A DNA stretch of 64,000 nucleotides from Lolium rigidum (GCF_022539505.1 NC_061508.1:97691276-97755275); one strand, 5' to 3'. Counted from the first letter of the stretch, positions 1 to 10,923 are shown. Made by a program: numbers and translations. Notes: a model not told the origin generated them from the letters alone.

Positions 1-605
1 CAAAAAAGAGTGGCACTTACTCATGGAGTCTTCTTACGCGACCTGCCACGTTGGGAACCATAACAATCATAGATAAATCAAGTTTTACCACAAATTGCCA
101 CTTCTCAAATCACCTAGTAGCTATGAAGGTGCATGGTTTTCCACAATAAGCACTACCCAAAACAGCTTTCCCCAAAACATACTTTGTCTGAATGAGGCCA
201 CAATTTTCATACTCATGTATATTTGTATTGCAAATAGTTTGAGGTAGGCCAAGATAGGTTTCATTGTACAAAACATGCATTTTCCATTTTTTAAATCTCC
301 TATTTGAATCCCTTAGTCTGTTTACTACTCACTTTCCCTTGGTTTCTTGATACAACTCAGTTTTGCCCTCTCCCTTCACAAATTCTCACAGACGCCCAAC
401 ATTGCCCTGATTGGTCTAGCCCATGTCACGCGGATCGCGCCCGCCGACCGTTGATCGTATGATCTAATGGGTAGGATAACCCCTATCTCTCTCTCTCTCT
501 AGTCGGGGCCACCACCCTCTCTCTCTCTCTCTCTGTCGGCGGTTAGCTTCCACCCTCTATGTACGCTAAAGGGCGGTTACCCAGTACGCTAAATTTTGGT
601 TTTCT
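1..605. other. non-coding flank, no gene recognised
   Basis: AT-rich sequence without a plausible coding region. From about 360 it becomes more GC-balanced. The only clear structure is a pair of CT microsatellites listed separately. Confidence 0.5.
485..534. repeat. two CT-dinucleotide microsatellites
   Basis: Two runs of CT/TC repeats (about 485-500 and 517-534) are separated by a short GC-rich spacer. CT tracts are common in grass promoters and 5' leaders, but no gene starts nearby, so this is called only as simple repeat. Confidence 0.8.
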
Positions 606-880
606 GCATTATTTTTCACGCGCTAAATTATAAACTATTTTAGGCATTATTTTTCACACAAAAAATGATAAACCATCACTGATTTCTTGTAGCAATTACA
701 TTTCATGCAAAAAATGATAAACCATTACTGATTTGTTGTAGCCATTACTTTTCAACCATCACCGATTTTTTGTAGCCATTACTTTTCACGCAAAAAATGA
801 TAAACCATCACCCATTTCTTGTAGCCATTACTTTTCACGCAAAAAATGATAAACCATCACCGATTTGTTGTAGCCATTAC

Positions 881-1100
881 CAATAGTTGAGACTCAATCT
901 GGAGATGTTTCTGCCTATATTCCTACTAATGTAATCTCCATTACAGATGGACAAATATTCTTATCTTCAGATCTATTCAATGCCGGAATTCGACCTGCTA
1001 TTTATGTGGGTATTTCTGTTTCCAGAGTAGGATCCGCGGCTCAAATTAAAGCCATGAAACAAGTAGCTGGCAAATCATAGTTGGAATTAGCTCAATTCGC
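881..1100 (+). pseudogene. atpA: nuclear plastid DNA (NUPT): chloroplast atpA fragment
   Basis: Translation in one frame gives about 72 residues of the chloroplast ATP synthase alpha subunit, including [20 protein letters not shown], then FNAGIRPAI and [19 protein letters not shown]. This is the nucleotide-domain to C-terminal part of the protein. The fragment has no start or end of the gene and carries an in-frame TAG at 1078-1080 where the plastid gene has a Lys codon, so it is a dead nuclear copy. Both junctions are blunt against tandem-repeat units (before 881 and after 1100), consistent with end-joining capture of plastid DNA. Identification is from remembered atpA sequence, which is highly conserved in plants. 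Confidence 0.93.
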
Positions 1101-1146
1101 CTTTTCACGCAAAAAATGATAAACCATCCCCGATTTCTTGTAGCCA

Positions 1147-1229
1147 TCCCTCCGGTCTTATTTAATTGACTCAAATTTAGTATAAAGTTGTACTGAATCC
1201 GAGTCAATTAAAAGAGACCGGAGGGAGTA
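1147..1229. mobile_element. Stowaway-like MITE (Tc1/mariner class)
   Basis: An 83-bp element with inverted ends CCCTCCGGTCT and AGACCGGAGGGAGTA, the hallmark of grass Stowaway MITEs, and an AT-rich inner palindrome (TTTAATTGACTC / GAGTCAATTAAA). The right end keeps TA. The left end has lost the outermost few bases compared with the tandem-repeat unit it interrupts. It is non-coding. Confidence 0.9.
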
Positions 1230-1400
1230 CTTTTCACGCTAAAAATGATAAACAATCACCGATTTCTTGTAGCCATTACGGTAAAATGATAAACTATCAC
1301 GAATTACCATTTCTTTTAGGCATTACTTTTCACGGTAAAATGATAAACTATATCACGAAGTTCCATTTCCGTCAAGATAGTCCGCATTACTTTTTTGTTG

Positions 1401-1545
1401 AGATATAAACCCCCACAACGGTCATATCCTCCTTAGTTTATTGTGTAAAACCCCACAACGGTCACCTCCTCCTTAATTTATTGTGTAAACCCCCACAATG
1501 GTCATCTCTCCCTTATAAACACCCACAACAGCCATCCCTTGTGTC
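1401..1545. repeat. ~44-bp tandem repeat upstream of B3 pseudogene
   Basis: The block AAACCCCCACAACGGTCA, then TCTCCTCCTTA and TTTATTGTGT, occurs about three and a half times with small changes. The last copy runs into a TATA-like sequence, so the array sits where the core promoter of the B3 gene would be. Confidence 0.75.
1513..1520 (+). promoter_or_regulatory. putative TATA box of B3 pseudogene
   Basis: TTATAAAC lies 76 bp upstream of the ATG at 1596, a typical TATA-to-start distance in a plant gene with a short leader. It is an inference from position and sequence only. Confidence 0.4.
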
Positions 1546-1595
1546 AATAGGTTATGCCTCTCTCTTCTTCGTTCACATACACTTGATCCATTGCC

Positions 1596-2175
1596 ATGGC
1601 TTCCACGTATCGGACGCCGACCAAAAGGGGAAGGGGAAGGGGTGGCCGGGGTGGTGGATCATCATCATTGCCACCGCCACCGTCAACACTGCCATTGATC
1701 ATAGAGGAGTTCGTCATCGTCGTCTATGAAGACACTTCGGTCAGGAGGTACGTACGCGTTCCCACATATATGATGCATGTGATTAATTATGGGCATGTTC
1801 TCAAAAACCTTTAATTTCAAACGATCGACGCTCGATCTATTTGCAGGCTCTTCCAAAGAAGTTTGCGGACTATCTTGATGGCCAGGAGCCAGCTAAGCTG
1901 TATCTGTGAGCAGCTGACTGCGGTCCTCCTCTCTGGACCATGGAGGTCCTGTTTGAAGGACAAGGCCGGATGTCCTCGACAAGGGCTCGGAGAATTTCGC
2001 CATCGCGCACGGTGTGGATTTCGGCTGCTTCCTACACTTCAAATATGAAGGCGATGGTGTGCTCACAGTGAAGGTGTTCGACGGAACAATGTGCAGGAAG
2101 TACTACTACTCGGACGACGAAGATACTGACGATGAAAGCGACGACGACGTGAAGCCATGCATCCATCCCCTTTAG
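1596..2175 (+). pseudogene. B3 DNA-binding domain gene, two exons, broken
   Basis: Exon 1 (1596-1751) encodes a short N-terminus rich in Arg-Gly (KRGRGRGGRGGG) and the first B3 strand (EFVIVVYEDTSVRRY). A GT donor at 1752 and a TTGCAG acceptor ending at 1846 give a 95-bp phase-0 intron. Exon 2 opens with LPKKFADYLDGQEPAKLYL, followed by TMEVLFEGQGRM and, in another frame, ENFAIAHGVDFGC, LTVKVFDGTMCRKYYYS and an acidic tail ending at the stop 2173-2175. This is the plant B3 fold pattern. Two lesions break it: TGA at 1906-1908 where an Arg is expected, and a one-base frameshift near 1973. B3 proteins bind DNA in the nucleus. It is the same subfamily as the copy at 34780-35261. If the frameshift is a sequence error, the nonsense codon still remains. 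Confidence 0.8.
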
Positions 2176-2437
2176 ATAAGGGGATTATGACCAAGAATAT
2201 ATATGTAGCTTCATATGCATCTATTTAGAGATCTAGCTATTTTCTATATATTATGCATGTAAAAATAATATCGCAATTTCCACCATGATTCGAGCACCAC
2301 AGCCTCCAAACGATGCCGATGCCGATATCGGCATGGTCAGAACGGCTATGCTCGCCGCCACTGCTAGGTCACCGTCGGGATGCACCATGTTTAGTATAAC
2401 ATTCACTTTAGATTAAGCTGCCAAAATAGTCACCTGC
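2176..2437. other. 3' flank of B3 pseudogene, non-coding
   Basis: No coding region or recognised element. A small perfect palindrome (GCCGATATCGGC) occurs near 2318-2329. Confidence 0.5.
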
Positions 2438-2624
2438 CATTGGCTGAGGCGGCCCCACAGAGCGGCTCTATATGATATTCTCTAAATAAATAGACGACCC
2501 CAACGATCATTGGCTGCGAAGGCCCCACAGAGCGGCAATATATGATTTTGTCTAAATAAATAGACGACCCCACTGGTCATTAGCTGCGGCAGCCCCACAG
2601 AGCGGCCCCATTTGTCATTGGCAG
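2438..2624. repeat. 70-bp tandem repeat, 2.7 copies
   Basis: CATTGGCTG...GGCCCCACAGAGCGG followed by TCTAAATAAATAGACGACCCC starts at 2438, 2508 and 2578, an exact 70-bp period. The copies differ at only a few positions, so the duplication is relatively recent. No coding potential. Confidence 0.85.
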
Positions 2625-2949
2625 CACCGCGTATAAAATCAGGAAATAAAACGGCCCATACGTCAGCGATAGATGGATGGCTGCTTCGACGTGTCTCCTG
2701 ACCCTACCCGTCAGCACGAGACGGTCAGGGAGGAGCTGCCCCTGTGCAGCCCCACCCGGTCAGACTAATGGTCAAGGCCTCTGACCTGACGGCTACCGGC
2801 CGTTCCAGCACTTGTGAGTGTTTCAAACTAGAGGGAGGGGAAAACTGAAGAAAAGTTAAGTGGCTGGGGAAAACTGAGTACAACTAAGGACCCGAGGGCA
2901 CGAAAATAGAAATCCCTTTTTAATAAGATATTCATTAAAAGCGTGCACG

Positions 2950-3140
2950 AATGTTTCCCGCTCCCGCCATGACGCCGGCCGTGCGGGATAGGTTCCCACC
3001 ACGATGCTGCGCGGGAAAGTTTCCCGCCACGACGCCGCGCGGGATAGTTTCCTGCTCCCGCCACGACGCCGACTGCGTGGGATAGGTTCCCGCCACGATG
3101 CGACACGGGAAAGTTTCCCGCCACGACGCCACGCGGGAAA
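2950..3140. repeat. GC-rich ~28-32-bp tandem repeat (GTTTCCCGCCACGACGCC)
   Basis: About seven degenerate units of the type TTTCCCGCCACGACGCC plus GCGCGGGATAG or GGGAAAG. The array produces long repetitive open frames on the minus strand, which I regard as artefacts. It ends a few bases before a good TATA box and may have been an upstream promoter repeat. Confidence 0.8.
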
Positions 3141-3145
3141 TTTTC

Positions 3146-3153
3146 TATAAATA
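3146..3153 (+). promoter_or_regulatory. TATA box of a promoter cut off by gypsy A
   Basis: TATAAATA sits in a typical grass promoter/leader context and is followed by a pyrimidine-rich leader with ACCCTAGCCCATTC. The sequence stops at 3224, where the LTR of gypsy A begins. The gene it once drove is not visible on either side of A, consistent with disruption and later deletion. Confidence 0.45.
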
Positions 3154-3224
3154 GCTCCTACGTCCTTGTCTCCCACTTCACTCACCGAACCCTAGCCCAT
3201 TCACTTAGGCATGCTTACGAGGCA

Positions 3225-3594
3225 TGTCGAATAAGTACCCTAGGTTTACAGGGAAGCATGAAGCCCATGGACTCGAAGCCTCAGAGGCCCAAAAGGTTGA
3301 AGGCTTTCGGTTTTGGAAAGTAGAGTTGTAATAGGAAATTTGTATCAATATAGGAAAAGCCCAATGCGGCTCGACAGTTTGTAACTTATACGACACGGAA
3401 AGGGCTCAGCTTCGCCTCCTATATAAAGAGGAAGCCGAGGGATGAAGAAGGGATCGAATCATTGTAACCCTAGCCACCATAATATTGAGTTGAGCACCTT
3501 TGTTCGGCTGAACCTTCGAGATCTACTTGCCCTCTACTTCTTACGAAACCCTAAGTCTACAACACGTAGGAATTGAAAAGTTAATCCCTTGTCA
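3225..3594 (+). repeat. 5' LTR of gypsy A
   Basis: It begins TGTCGAATAAG and ends CCTTGTCA, obeying the TG...CA rule, and carries a TATA box (CTATATAAAGAG) near 3419-3430 and a downstream ACCCTAG leader. No second copy is present in the window, so the left boundary rests on the TG rule and the change of sequence character. Confidence 0.7.
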
Positions 3595-3596
3595 AT

Positions 3597-3614
3597 TGGC
3601 GCCGTCTGTGGGGA
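3597..3614 (+). promoter_or_regulatory. primer-binding site of gypsy A
   Basis: TGGCGCCGTCTGTGGGGA lies two bases after the LTR end. It is the standard tRNA primer-binding position for minus-strand cDNA synthesis in this class of grass gypsy elements. Confidence 0.75.
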
Positions 3615-3638
3615 TTGGAGGTCGCAAGGTCCTGATCG

Positions 3639-5992
3639 ATGGCATCATCAACATCATCGTCAACAACAAGAAACACGATGAACGGAGGTAAACGAGTCCA
3701 ACCTGATCTCGACGATTTTGTTCCTCACCCTCCCGCCCGTTTGCATGCATATGCCGATCTGGAGGAGTCAACGGAGATATGACTTTTGGGAGTTTCCGCT
3801 TCCTCGTCGGGAAAGAAGGATCACATCATCTTACGGAACCGATATTTTTGGGACCGTTGGCGGTCGAGCCCGAATACTCGGGATCGTCAACATCATCTGT
3901 CGAGTCAGGTGACGAGGAAGTTTCGCCGCCACGCTTCATCAAGCCCGCCGACAGCAGGGTACTCGCCGATCTGTTCGGTGACATGACTTTCGGTTCGTTC
4001 ACGGGAACCGATCTATCTCAAGATAGCGACTCGGAAATCTTCACCAACTTCAACTTCACCAACATCAACAATTCTACTGGTAGTAGGGAGGTCTTCGCCG
4101 ATCTATACGATGGTGTCACCGACCCTGAATCCGATGAAAACACAACCGCAACATATCATTAGATCTCTGTAATCAAGGGATCAGGTCGTGAAGCAGATGA
4201 AGAGTCTGATGCTTTCGATAATTTGGGAAACCCTTACGCCGATCCCGCAGATCTCACACGTGGAACAGGAAGCAAGTATATTGGAGCTGAGCCACGAGAA
4301 AACGTGCAGTTGTCCCAGGAAGCATGGGATAAAGCTACAAGAGCCATGGACGGCACAGAGCCGATGACCACACAAGTTTCAGCGCAAGCGCTACAAGCGT
4401 ATCAATATAAACTCAGTGGATCCAGGCGCGAGTTAGAAAAACTACAGAGAAAACTCGACGAAAGGAGAGCTGCAGCAGATGCTTCCAGCGAGCGCAGGGC
4501 CAACTTGAGTCAACACTCGAGAAACTCAGCGGACAATCACAGAGACAGCCGCAGGAGAGCAAGATCTCGGTTGGCAGGCATACCCGATGGAGAATAGGAT
4601 AACCTGATTCAAAACCTCAACATGTCCTTCATGTCAATAGACACGAGAGGGCACATAATCCCGAAAACACCAGAGCCGGGATACATGGCGACACACGCAT
4701 ATCTGATGGCATCCAGGCCACCTCAAGGAGATCCTCGATCATCATTGTACCAGATGGCTATGGCAGGAGTCAGTGTTATGGGTGCAGCGATAACAGGAAG
4801 AGAAATAGCACCACAACCCGAAAGTGCTCCACGCCGGAGCAGCCCAAGGCAAAATAGTCCCCGACATACTGTGGCAGCACCACGAGACGCTCCAAGAGAA
4901 GGCGACGCGAGGAATACGGTAGTTCAAGCTCAAGTTGATAGAGCACGTGAAGAAATAGTCCGAGAAAACAGAACCCGTGAAAGTCGCCATACAGCGGAAG
5001 ATAGCAACGAGGACTTGTGCTGACTCCCTTTCTTTACACGAAGGGTTCGCAAAACTCACGTACCCACTAGTTTCAAATTACCCGAAAATTATAAAAAGTT
5101 TGACGGGCTTCAAGATCCGGAGGATTGGTTGGTTGACTACCTCGAGATAGTAAAACTGATGGGTGTCAAGGGCAACATCTATGCAAAGCGTTCAGGTTCA
5201 CCTTAGTGGAGCCGCAAGATCCTGGATGAGGAAGCTGCCAGAGGGGTCCATAGATAGCTGGGAAACCTTCGAAGACCTATTCGTGAAGAACTTCCGCTCC
5301 ACTTGCAAAAAACTAGCATCAATAGAGCAGCTAAGAACATGCAAGCAGAAGGCGGATGAATCGATGAGAACGTATATCCAGCGGTGGAGTATCATAAAAA
5401 AACTCGGCTAAGCACGTGTCTGATGAAAGGGCAATCGACGCGTTTATCGCAGGAATATGAAGGAGATACCAAATCGAAGAATTGGGCAGATCTAACCCGA
5501 GAACAGTAGCAGAACTCATGGAAATAGCGAATCGGTGGGCCGGCGGAGAAGATGTTGTTCACAATAAACAGCAGAGGTCACCCGACGAAGATCGCAATAG
5601 AAACAACAACCAAAACAGGTGACATTTTCGCAACTTTGCGGAATATGACGGTCCCGGCCAAGTATCGGCTAGCTTCCGAGGAAACAATGGGGGAAATCAT
5701 TGTGATGATTATCACAGGAGCAATGACCAGTGAAGTGATCACAGAAATGCGCCGAGTCCCAGCAGACAAAATAATCGACCGAGGTTTCCAAGACCATATA
5801 ATGTGTCACCCGAGGAATTGCTGAACGGGCCGTGCCAGATGCACTTCTACATCGATTCCGACGGGAGGCGGCATTCAGGTCACCTCCAGAAGGACTGCCG
5901 AACATTCCAAGCTTTGCGAAAGGCGATAGAAAGCACACATGCAGAAGCAATAAACAGATGATATGTGCAAGGACCAAGGAGCGAAGTACATG
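3639..5992 (+). pseudogene. gag of gypsy A, 5' part (split by CACTA G)
   Basis: The ATG at 3639 opens a Ser/Thr-rich N-terminus, but the frame is broken by stops and shifts (for example TGA at 3779-3781). Further on, 5163-5410 encodes the capsid-like retrotransposon gag domain (VHLSGAARSWMRKLPEGSID, then WETFEDLFVKNF). A Cys/His motif (CQMHFYIDSDG...GHLQKDC) lies at about 5834-5899. Gag packages the RNA in virus-like particles. Coding sequence continues after the CACTA at 19427. At least five lesions make it non-functional. Confidence 0.8.
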
Positions 5993-6036
5993 CACTACTA
6001 GGGAAAAGCCTATAGGTGGAGGCAAGTGGTGCCGGC

Positions 6037-7632
6037 TGATGGCGTGTAACTCACACGTTCGTTGGGAACCCCAAGAGGAAGGTATGATGCGCACAGCAGC
6101 AAGTTTTCCCTCAGAAAGAAACCAAGGTTTATCGAACCAGGAGGAGCCAAGAAGCACGTTGAAGGTTGATGGCGGCGGGATGTAGTGTGGCGCAACACCG
6201 GAGATTCCGGCGCCAACGTGGAACCTCGCACAACACAACCAAAGTACTTTGCCCCAACGAAACGAGTGAGGTTGTCAATCTCACCGGCTTGCTGTAACAA
6301 AGGATTAACCGTATTGTGTGGAAGATGATTGTTTGCAAGAAAACGATAAAACAAGTATTGCAGCAGATTTGTATTTCGGTATAAAAGAATAGACCAGGGT
6401 CCACAGTTCACTAGAGGTGTCTCTCCCATAAGATAAAAGCATGTTGGGTGAACAAATTACGGTCGGGCAATTGACAAATAGAGAGGGCATAACAATGCAC
6501 ATACATGTCATGATAAATATAGTGAGATTTAATTGGGCATTACGACAAAGTACATAGACCGCTATCCAAGCATGCATCTATGCCTAAAAAGTCCACCTTC
6601 GGGTTATCGTCCGAACCCCTCCGGTATTAAGTTGCTAACAACGAGACAATTGCATTAAGTATTGCGCGTAATGTAATCAATAACTACATCCTCGGACATA
6701 GCATCAATGTTTTATCCCTAGTGGCAACAAGCACATCCATAACCTTAGAGGTTCTTGTCACTCCTCCGGATTCACGGAGACATGAACCCACTATCGAGCA
6801 TAAATACTCCCTCTTGGAGTTACTAGCATCAACTTGGCCGGAGCCTCTACTAATAACGGAGAGCATGCAAGATCTTAAACAACACATAGGTAATAACTTG
6901 ATAATTAACATAACATTGTATTCTCTATCCATCGGATCCCGACAAACACAACATATAGCATTACGGATAGATGATCTTGATCATGTTAGGCAGCTCACAA
7001 GATCCAACAATGAAGCACAATGAGGAGAAGACAACCATCTAGCTACTGCTATGGACCCATAGTCCAGGGGTGAACTACTCACTCATCACTCCGGAGGCGA
7101 CCATGGTGGTGAAGAGTCCTCCGGGAGATGAATCCCTCTTCGGCGAGGGTGCCGGAGGAGATCTCCGAATCCCCGAGATGGGATTGGCGGCGGCGGCGTC
7201 TCCGGAAGGTTTTCCGTATCGTGGTTCTCGGTGCGGGGGTTTCGCGACGGAGGCTATTTGTAGGCGGAAAGGCAGGTAAAGAGGCGGCACGAGGGGCCCA
7301 CACCACAGGCCGGCGCGGCCAGGGCCTGGGCCGCGCCGCCCTGGTGCGTCGCCACCTCGTGGCCCCACTTCGACTCTCCTTCGGTCTTCTGGAAGCTTCG
7401 TGGCAAAATAGGACCCTGGGCGTTGATTTCGTCCAATTCCGAGAATATTTCGTTACTAGGATTTCTGAAACCAAAAACAGCGAGAAAACAAGAATCGGCT
7501 CTTCGGCATCTTGTTAATAGGTTAGTTCCGTAAAATGCACGAATATGACATAAAGTGTGCATAAAACATGTAGATATCATCAATAATGTGGCATGGAACA
7601 TAAGAAATTATCGATACGTCGGAGACGTATCA
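6037..7632 (-). repeat. 3' LTR of gypsy B
   Basis: On the plus strand it starts TGATGGCGTGTAACTC and ends GACGTATCA. On the element's own strand it starts TGATACGTCTCCGACGTATC. It matches 12518-14110 along its whole length. GC-rich ORFs inside it on both strands are LTR sequence, not genes. Confidence 0.95.
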
Positions 7633-10209
7633 GCATCCCCAAGCTTAGTTCTGCTCGTCCCGAGCAGGTAAAACGATAACAAAGATAATTTCTGAAGTGA
7701 CATGCCATCATAACCTTGATCGTACTATTTGTAAACATATGTAACGAATGCAGCGATCAAAGCAATGGTAATGACATGAGTAAACAAGTGAATCATAAAG
7801 CAAAGACTTTTCATGAATAGTACTTCAAGACAAGCATCAATAAGTCTTGCATAAGAGTTAACTCATAAAGCAATAAATCAAAGTAAAGGTATTGAAGCAA
7901 CACAAAGGAAGATTAAATTTCAGCGGTTGCTTTCAACTTGTAACATGTATATCTCATGGATAATTGTCAACATAGAGTAATATAGCAAGTGCAATATGCA
8001 AGTATGTAGGAATCAATGCACAGTTCACACAAGTGTTTGCTTCTTGAGGTGGAGAGAGATAGGTGAACTGACTCAACATAAAAGTAAAAAGAATGGTCCT
8101 TCAAAGAGGAAAGCATCGATTGCTATATTTGTGCTAGAGCTTTTATTTTGAAAACATGAAACAATTTTGTCAACGGTAGTAGTAAAGCATATGAGTTATG
8201 TAAATTATATCCTACAAGTTGCAAGCCTCATGCATAGTATACTAATAGTGCCCGCACCTTGTCCTAATTAGCTTGGACTACTGGATCATCGCAATACACA
8301 TGTTTTAACCAAGTGTCACAATGGGGTACCTCCATGCCGCCTGTACAAAGGTCTAAGGAGAAAGCTCGCATTTTGGATTTCTCGCTTTTGATTATTCTCA
8401 ACTTAGACATCCATACCGGGACAACATGGACAACAGATAATTGACTCCTGTTTAATGCATAAGCATGTGGCAACAATTATTATTCTCATATGAGATTGAG
8501 GATATATGTCCAAAACTGAAACTTCCACCATGAATCATGGCTTTAGTTAGTGGCCCAATGTTCTTCTCTAACAATATGCATGCTCCAACCATTAAGGTGG
8601 TAGATCTCTCTTACTTCGTACAAGACGGACATGCATAGCAACTCACATGATATTCAACAAAGAATAGTTGATGGCGTCCCCAGAAAACATGGTTATCGCA
8701 CAACAAGCAACTTAATAAGAGATAAAGTGCATAAGTACATATTCAATACCACAATAGTTTTTTAAGCTATTTGTCCCATGAGCTATATATTGCAAAGGTG
8801 AATGATGGAATTTTAAAGATAGCACTCAAGCAATTTACTTTGGAATGGCGGAGAAATACCATGTAGTAGGTAGGTATGGTGGACACAAATGGCATAGTGG
8901 TTGGCTCAAGGATTTTGGATGCATGAGAAGTATTCCCTCTCGATACAAGGTTTAGGCTAGCAAGGTTATTTGAAACAAACACAAGGATGAACGGTGCAGC
9001 AAAACTCACATAAAAGACATATTGTAAACATTATAAGACTCTACACCGTCTTCCTTGTTGTTCAAAACTCAATACTAGATATTATCTAGACTCTAGAGAA
9101 ACCAAATTAGCAAGCTCTAAGTGTTTATTCATTAATGGGTGCAAAGTATATGATTCAAGAGCTTAAACATGAGCACGACAATTGCCAAGTATCAAATTAT
9201 CCAAGACATTTTAGAATTACTACATGTAGCATTTTCCAATTCCAACCATATAACAATTTAACGAAGAAGAAACTTCGCCATGAATACTATGAGTAAAGCC
9301 TAAGGAAATATTTGTCCATATGCTACAGCGGAGCGTGTCTCTCTCCCATAAAGTGAATGCTAGGATCCATTTTATTCAAACAAAACAAAAAACAAAAACA
9401 AACCGACGCTCCAAGCAAAGCACATAAGATGTGACTGGAATAAAAATATAGTTTCAGGGAGGAACTCTGATAATGTTGTCGATGAAGAAGGGGATGCCTT
9501 GGGCATCCCCAAGCTTAGATGCTTGAGTCTTATTAGAATATGCAGGGGTGAACCACCGGGGCATCCCCAAGCTTAGAGCATTCACTCTCCTTGATCATAT
9601 TGTATCATACTCCTCTCTTGATCCTTGAAAACTTCCTCCACACCAAACTCGAAACAACTCATTAGAGGGTTAGTGCACAATAAAAATTAACATGTTCAGA
9701 GGTGACATAATCATTCTTAACACTTCTGGACATTGCATAAAGCTACTGGACATTAATGGATCAAAGAAATTCATCCAACATAGCAAAAGAGGCAATGCGA
9801 AATAAAAGGCAGAATCTGTCAAAACAGAACAGTCCGTAAAGATGGATTTTATTGAGGCACCAGAATTGCTCAAATGAAAATGCCCAAATTGAATGAAAGT
9901 TGCGTACATATCTGAGGATCACTCACGTAAATTGGCTTAATTTTCTGAGTTACCTACAGAGAATTAGACCCAGATTCGTGACAGCAAAGAAATCTGAAAC
10001 TGCGCAGTAATCCAAATCTAGTATGAACTTTACTATCAAAGACTTTACTTGGCACAACAAAAAACAAAACTAAGATAAGGAGAGGTTGCTACAGTAGTAA
10101 ACAACTTCCAAGACTCAAATATAAAACAAAAATACTGTAGTAAAAACATGGGTTGTCTCCCATAAGCGCTTTTCTTTAACGCCTTTCAGCTAGGCGCAGA
10201 AAGTGTAAA
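7633..10209 (-). other. non-coding 3' interior of gypsy B
   Basis: About 2.6 kb with no convincing ORF. It ends at the purine tract AAGCTTGGGGATGC beside the 3' LTR (plus-strand 7633-7646). Two more copies of that tract lie at about 9503-9518 and 9561-9576. The stretch is homologous to 48427-50287 in copy C and, more distantly, to 24600-27033 in element F, so it is conserved across elements with different LTRs. Confidence 0.8.
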
Positions 10210-10914
10210 TCAAGTAACATCAAGAGACGAAGCATCAACATCATAATTTGTTCTAATAATAGAATCATAAGGTAACTTCATTATCTTTCTAGGGAAGTGT
10301 TCCATACCTTTTTTGAGAGGAAATTGATATTTAATATTACCTTCCTTCATATCAATAGTAGCACCAACGGTTCGAAGAAAAGGTCTTCCCAATATAATGG
10401 GGCAAGATGCATTGCATTCAATATCCAAGAAAACAAAATCAACGGGGACAAGGTTATTGTTAACCATAATATGAACATTATCAACTCTCCCCAAAGGTTT
10501 CTTTTTAACATTATCAACGAGATTAACATCCAGATAACAATTTTTCAATGGTGGCAAGTCAAGCATATCATAGACTTTTTTAGGCATAACAGAAATACTT
10601 GCACCAAGATCACATAAAGCATTACAATCAAAATCATTGACCCTCATTTTAATGATGGGCTCCCAACCATCCTCTAGCTTCCTAGGAATAGAGGTTTCAA
10701 GTTTTAGTTTCTCTTCTCTAGCTTTTATGAGAGCATTTGTAATATGTTTTGTGAAAGCCAAGTTTACAGCGCTAGCATTGGGACTCTTAGCAAGTTTTTG
10801 TAAGAACTTTATAACTTCAGAGATGTGGCAATCATCAAAATCTAAATCATTACAATCTAAAGCAATGGGATCATCATCCCCAATGTTGGAAAAAATTTCA
10901 GCGAGTTTTATCAC
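10210..10914 (-). CDS. retropepsin-like aspartic protease region of gypsy B
   Basis: A 234-residue frame with the retropepsin signature CDLGASISVMPKKVYDML near residue 105 and the C-terminal CPIILGRPFLRT, typical of gypsy proteases that cleave the Gag-Pol polyprotein. The catalytic Asp is present. The frame ends at residue 234 (DASSLDVT) with no following RT. It is separated from the upstream gag frame by a stop and short shift at about 10915-10925, so it may be expressed only as part of a polyprotein when that is intact. Confidence 0.8.
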   Translation of the reverse strand: MIKLAEIFSNIGDDDPIALDCNDLDFDDCHISEVIKFLQKLAKSPNASAVNLAFTKHITNALIKAREEKLKLETSIPRKLEDGWEPIIKMRVNDFDCNALCDLGASISVMPKKVYDMLDLPPLKNCYLDVNLVDNVKKKPLGRVDNVHIMVNNNLVPVDFVFLDIECNASCPIILGRPFLRTVGATIDMKEGNIKYQFPLKKGMEHFPRKIMKLPYDSIIRTNYDVDASSLDVT

Positions 10915-10923
10915 GAGCAGGTT

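Larger units (their letters stand above)
606..1392. repeat. degenerate ~48-bp tandem array
   Basis: The unit reads roughly CATTACTTTTCACG, then CAAAAAATGATAAACCATCA, then CCGATTTCTTGTAGC. It recurs about ten times with point changes and some shortened units. The array is interrupted twice: by a chloroplast fragment at 881-1100 and by a MITE at 1147-1229. Both insertions fall between or inside units, so the array is older than either. It lies directly upstream of the B3 pseudogene, but I see no evidence of regulatory function. Confidence 0.85.

Noticed and set aside
606..1392. CRISPR-like spaced repeats
   Set aside because: The units are head-to-tail and degenerate without unique spacers, in a plant nuclear context; an ordinary minisatellite.
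2828..3185. Overlapping minus-strand ORFs of 65-109 residues
   Set aside because: They are translations of the GC-rich tandem array at 2950-3140 in three frames, repetitive and without a domain.
7079..7517. Long GC-rich ORFs on both strands within the B and C LTRs (also 13556-14003, 47867-48206, 52272-52736)
   Set aside because: They lie in LTR leader sequence, differ between copies by frameshifts and have no recognised domain.
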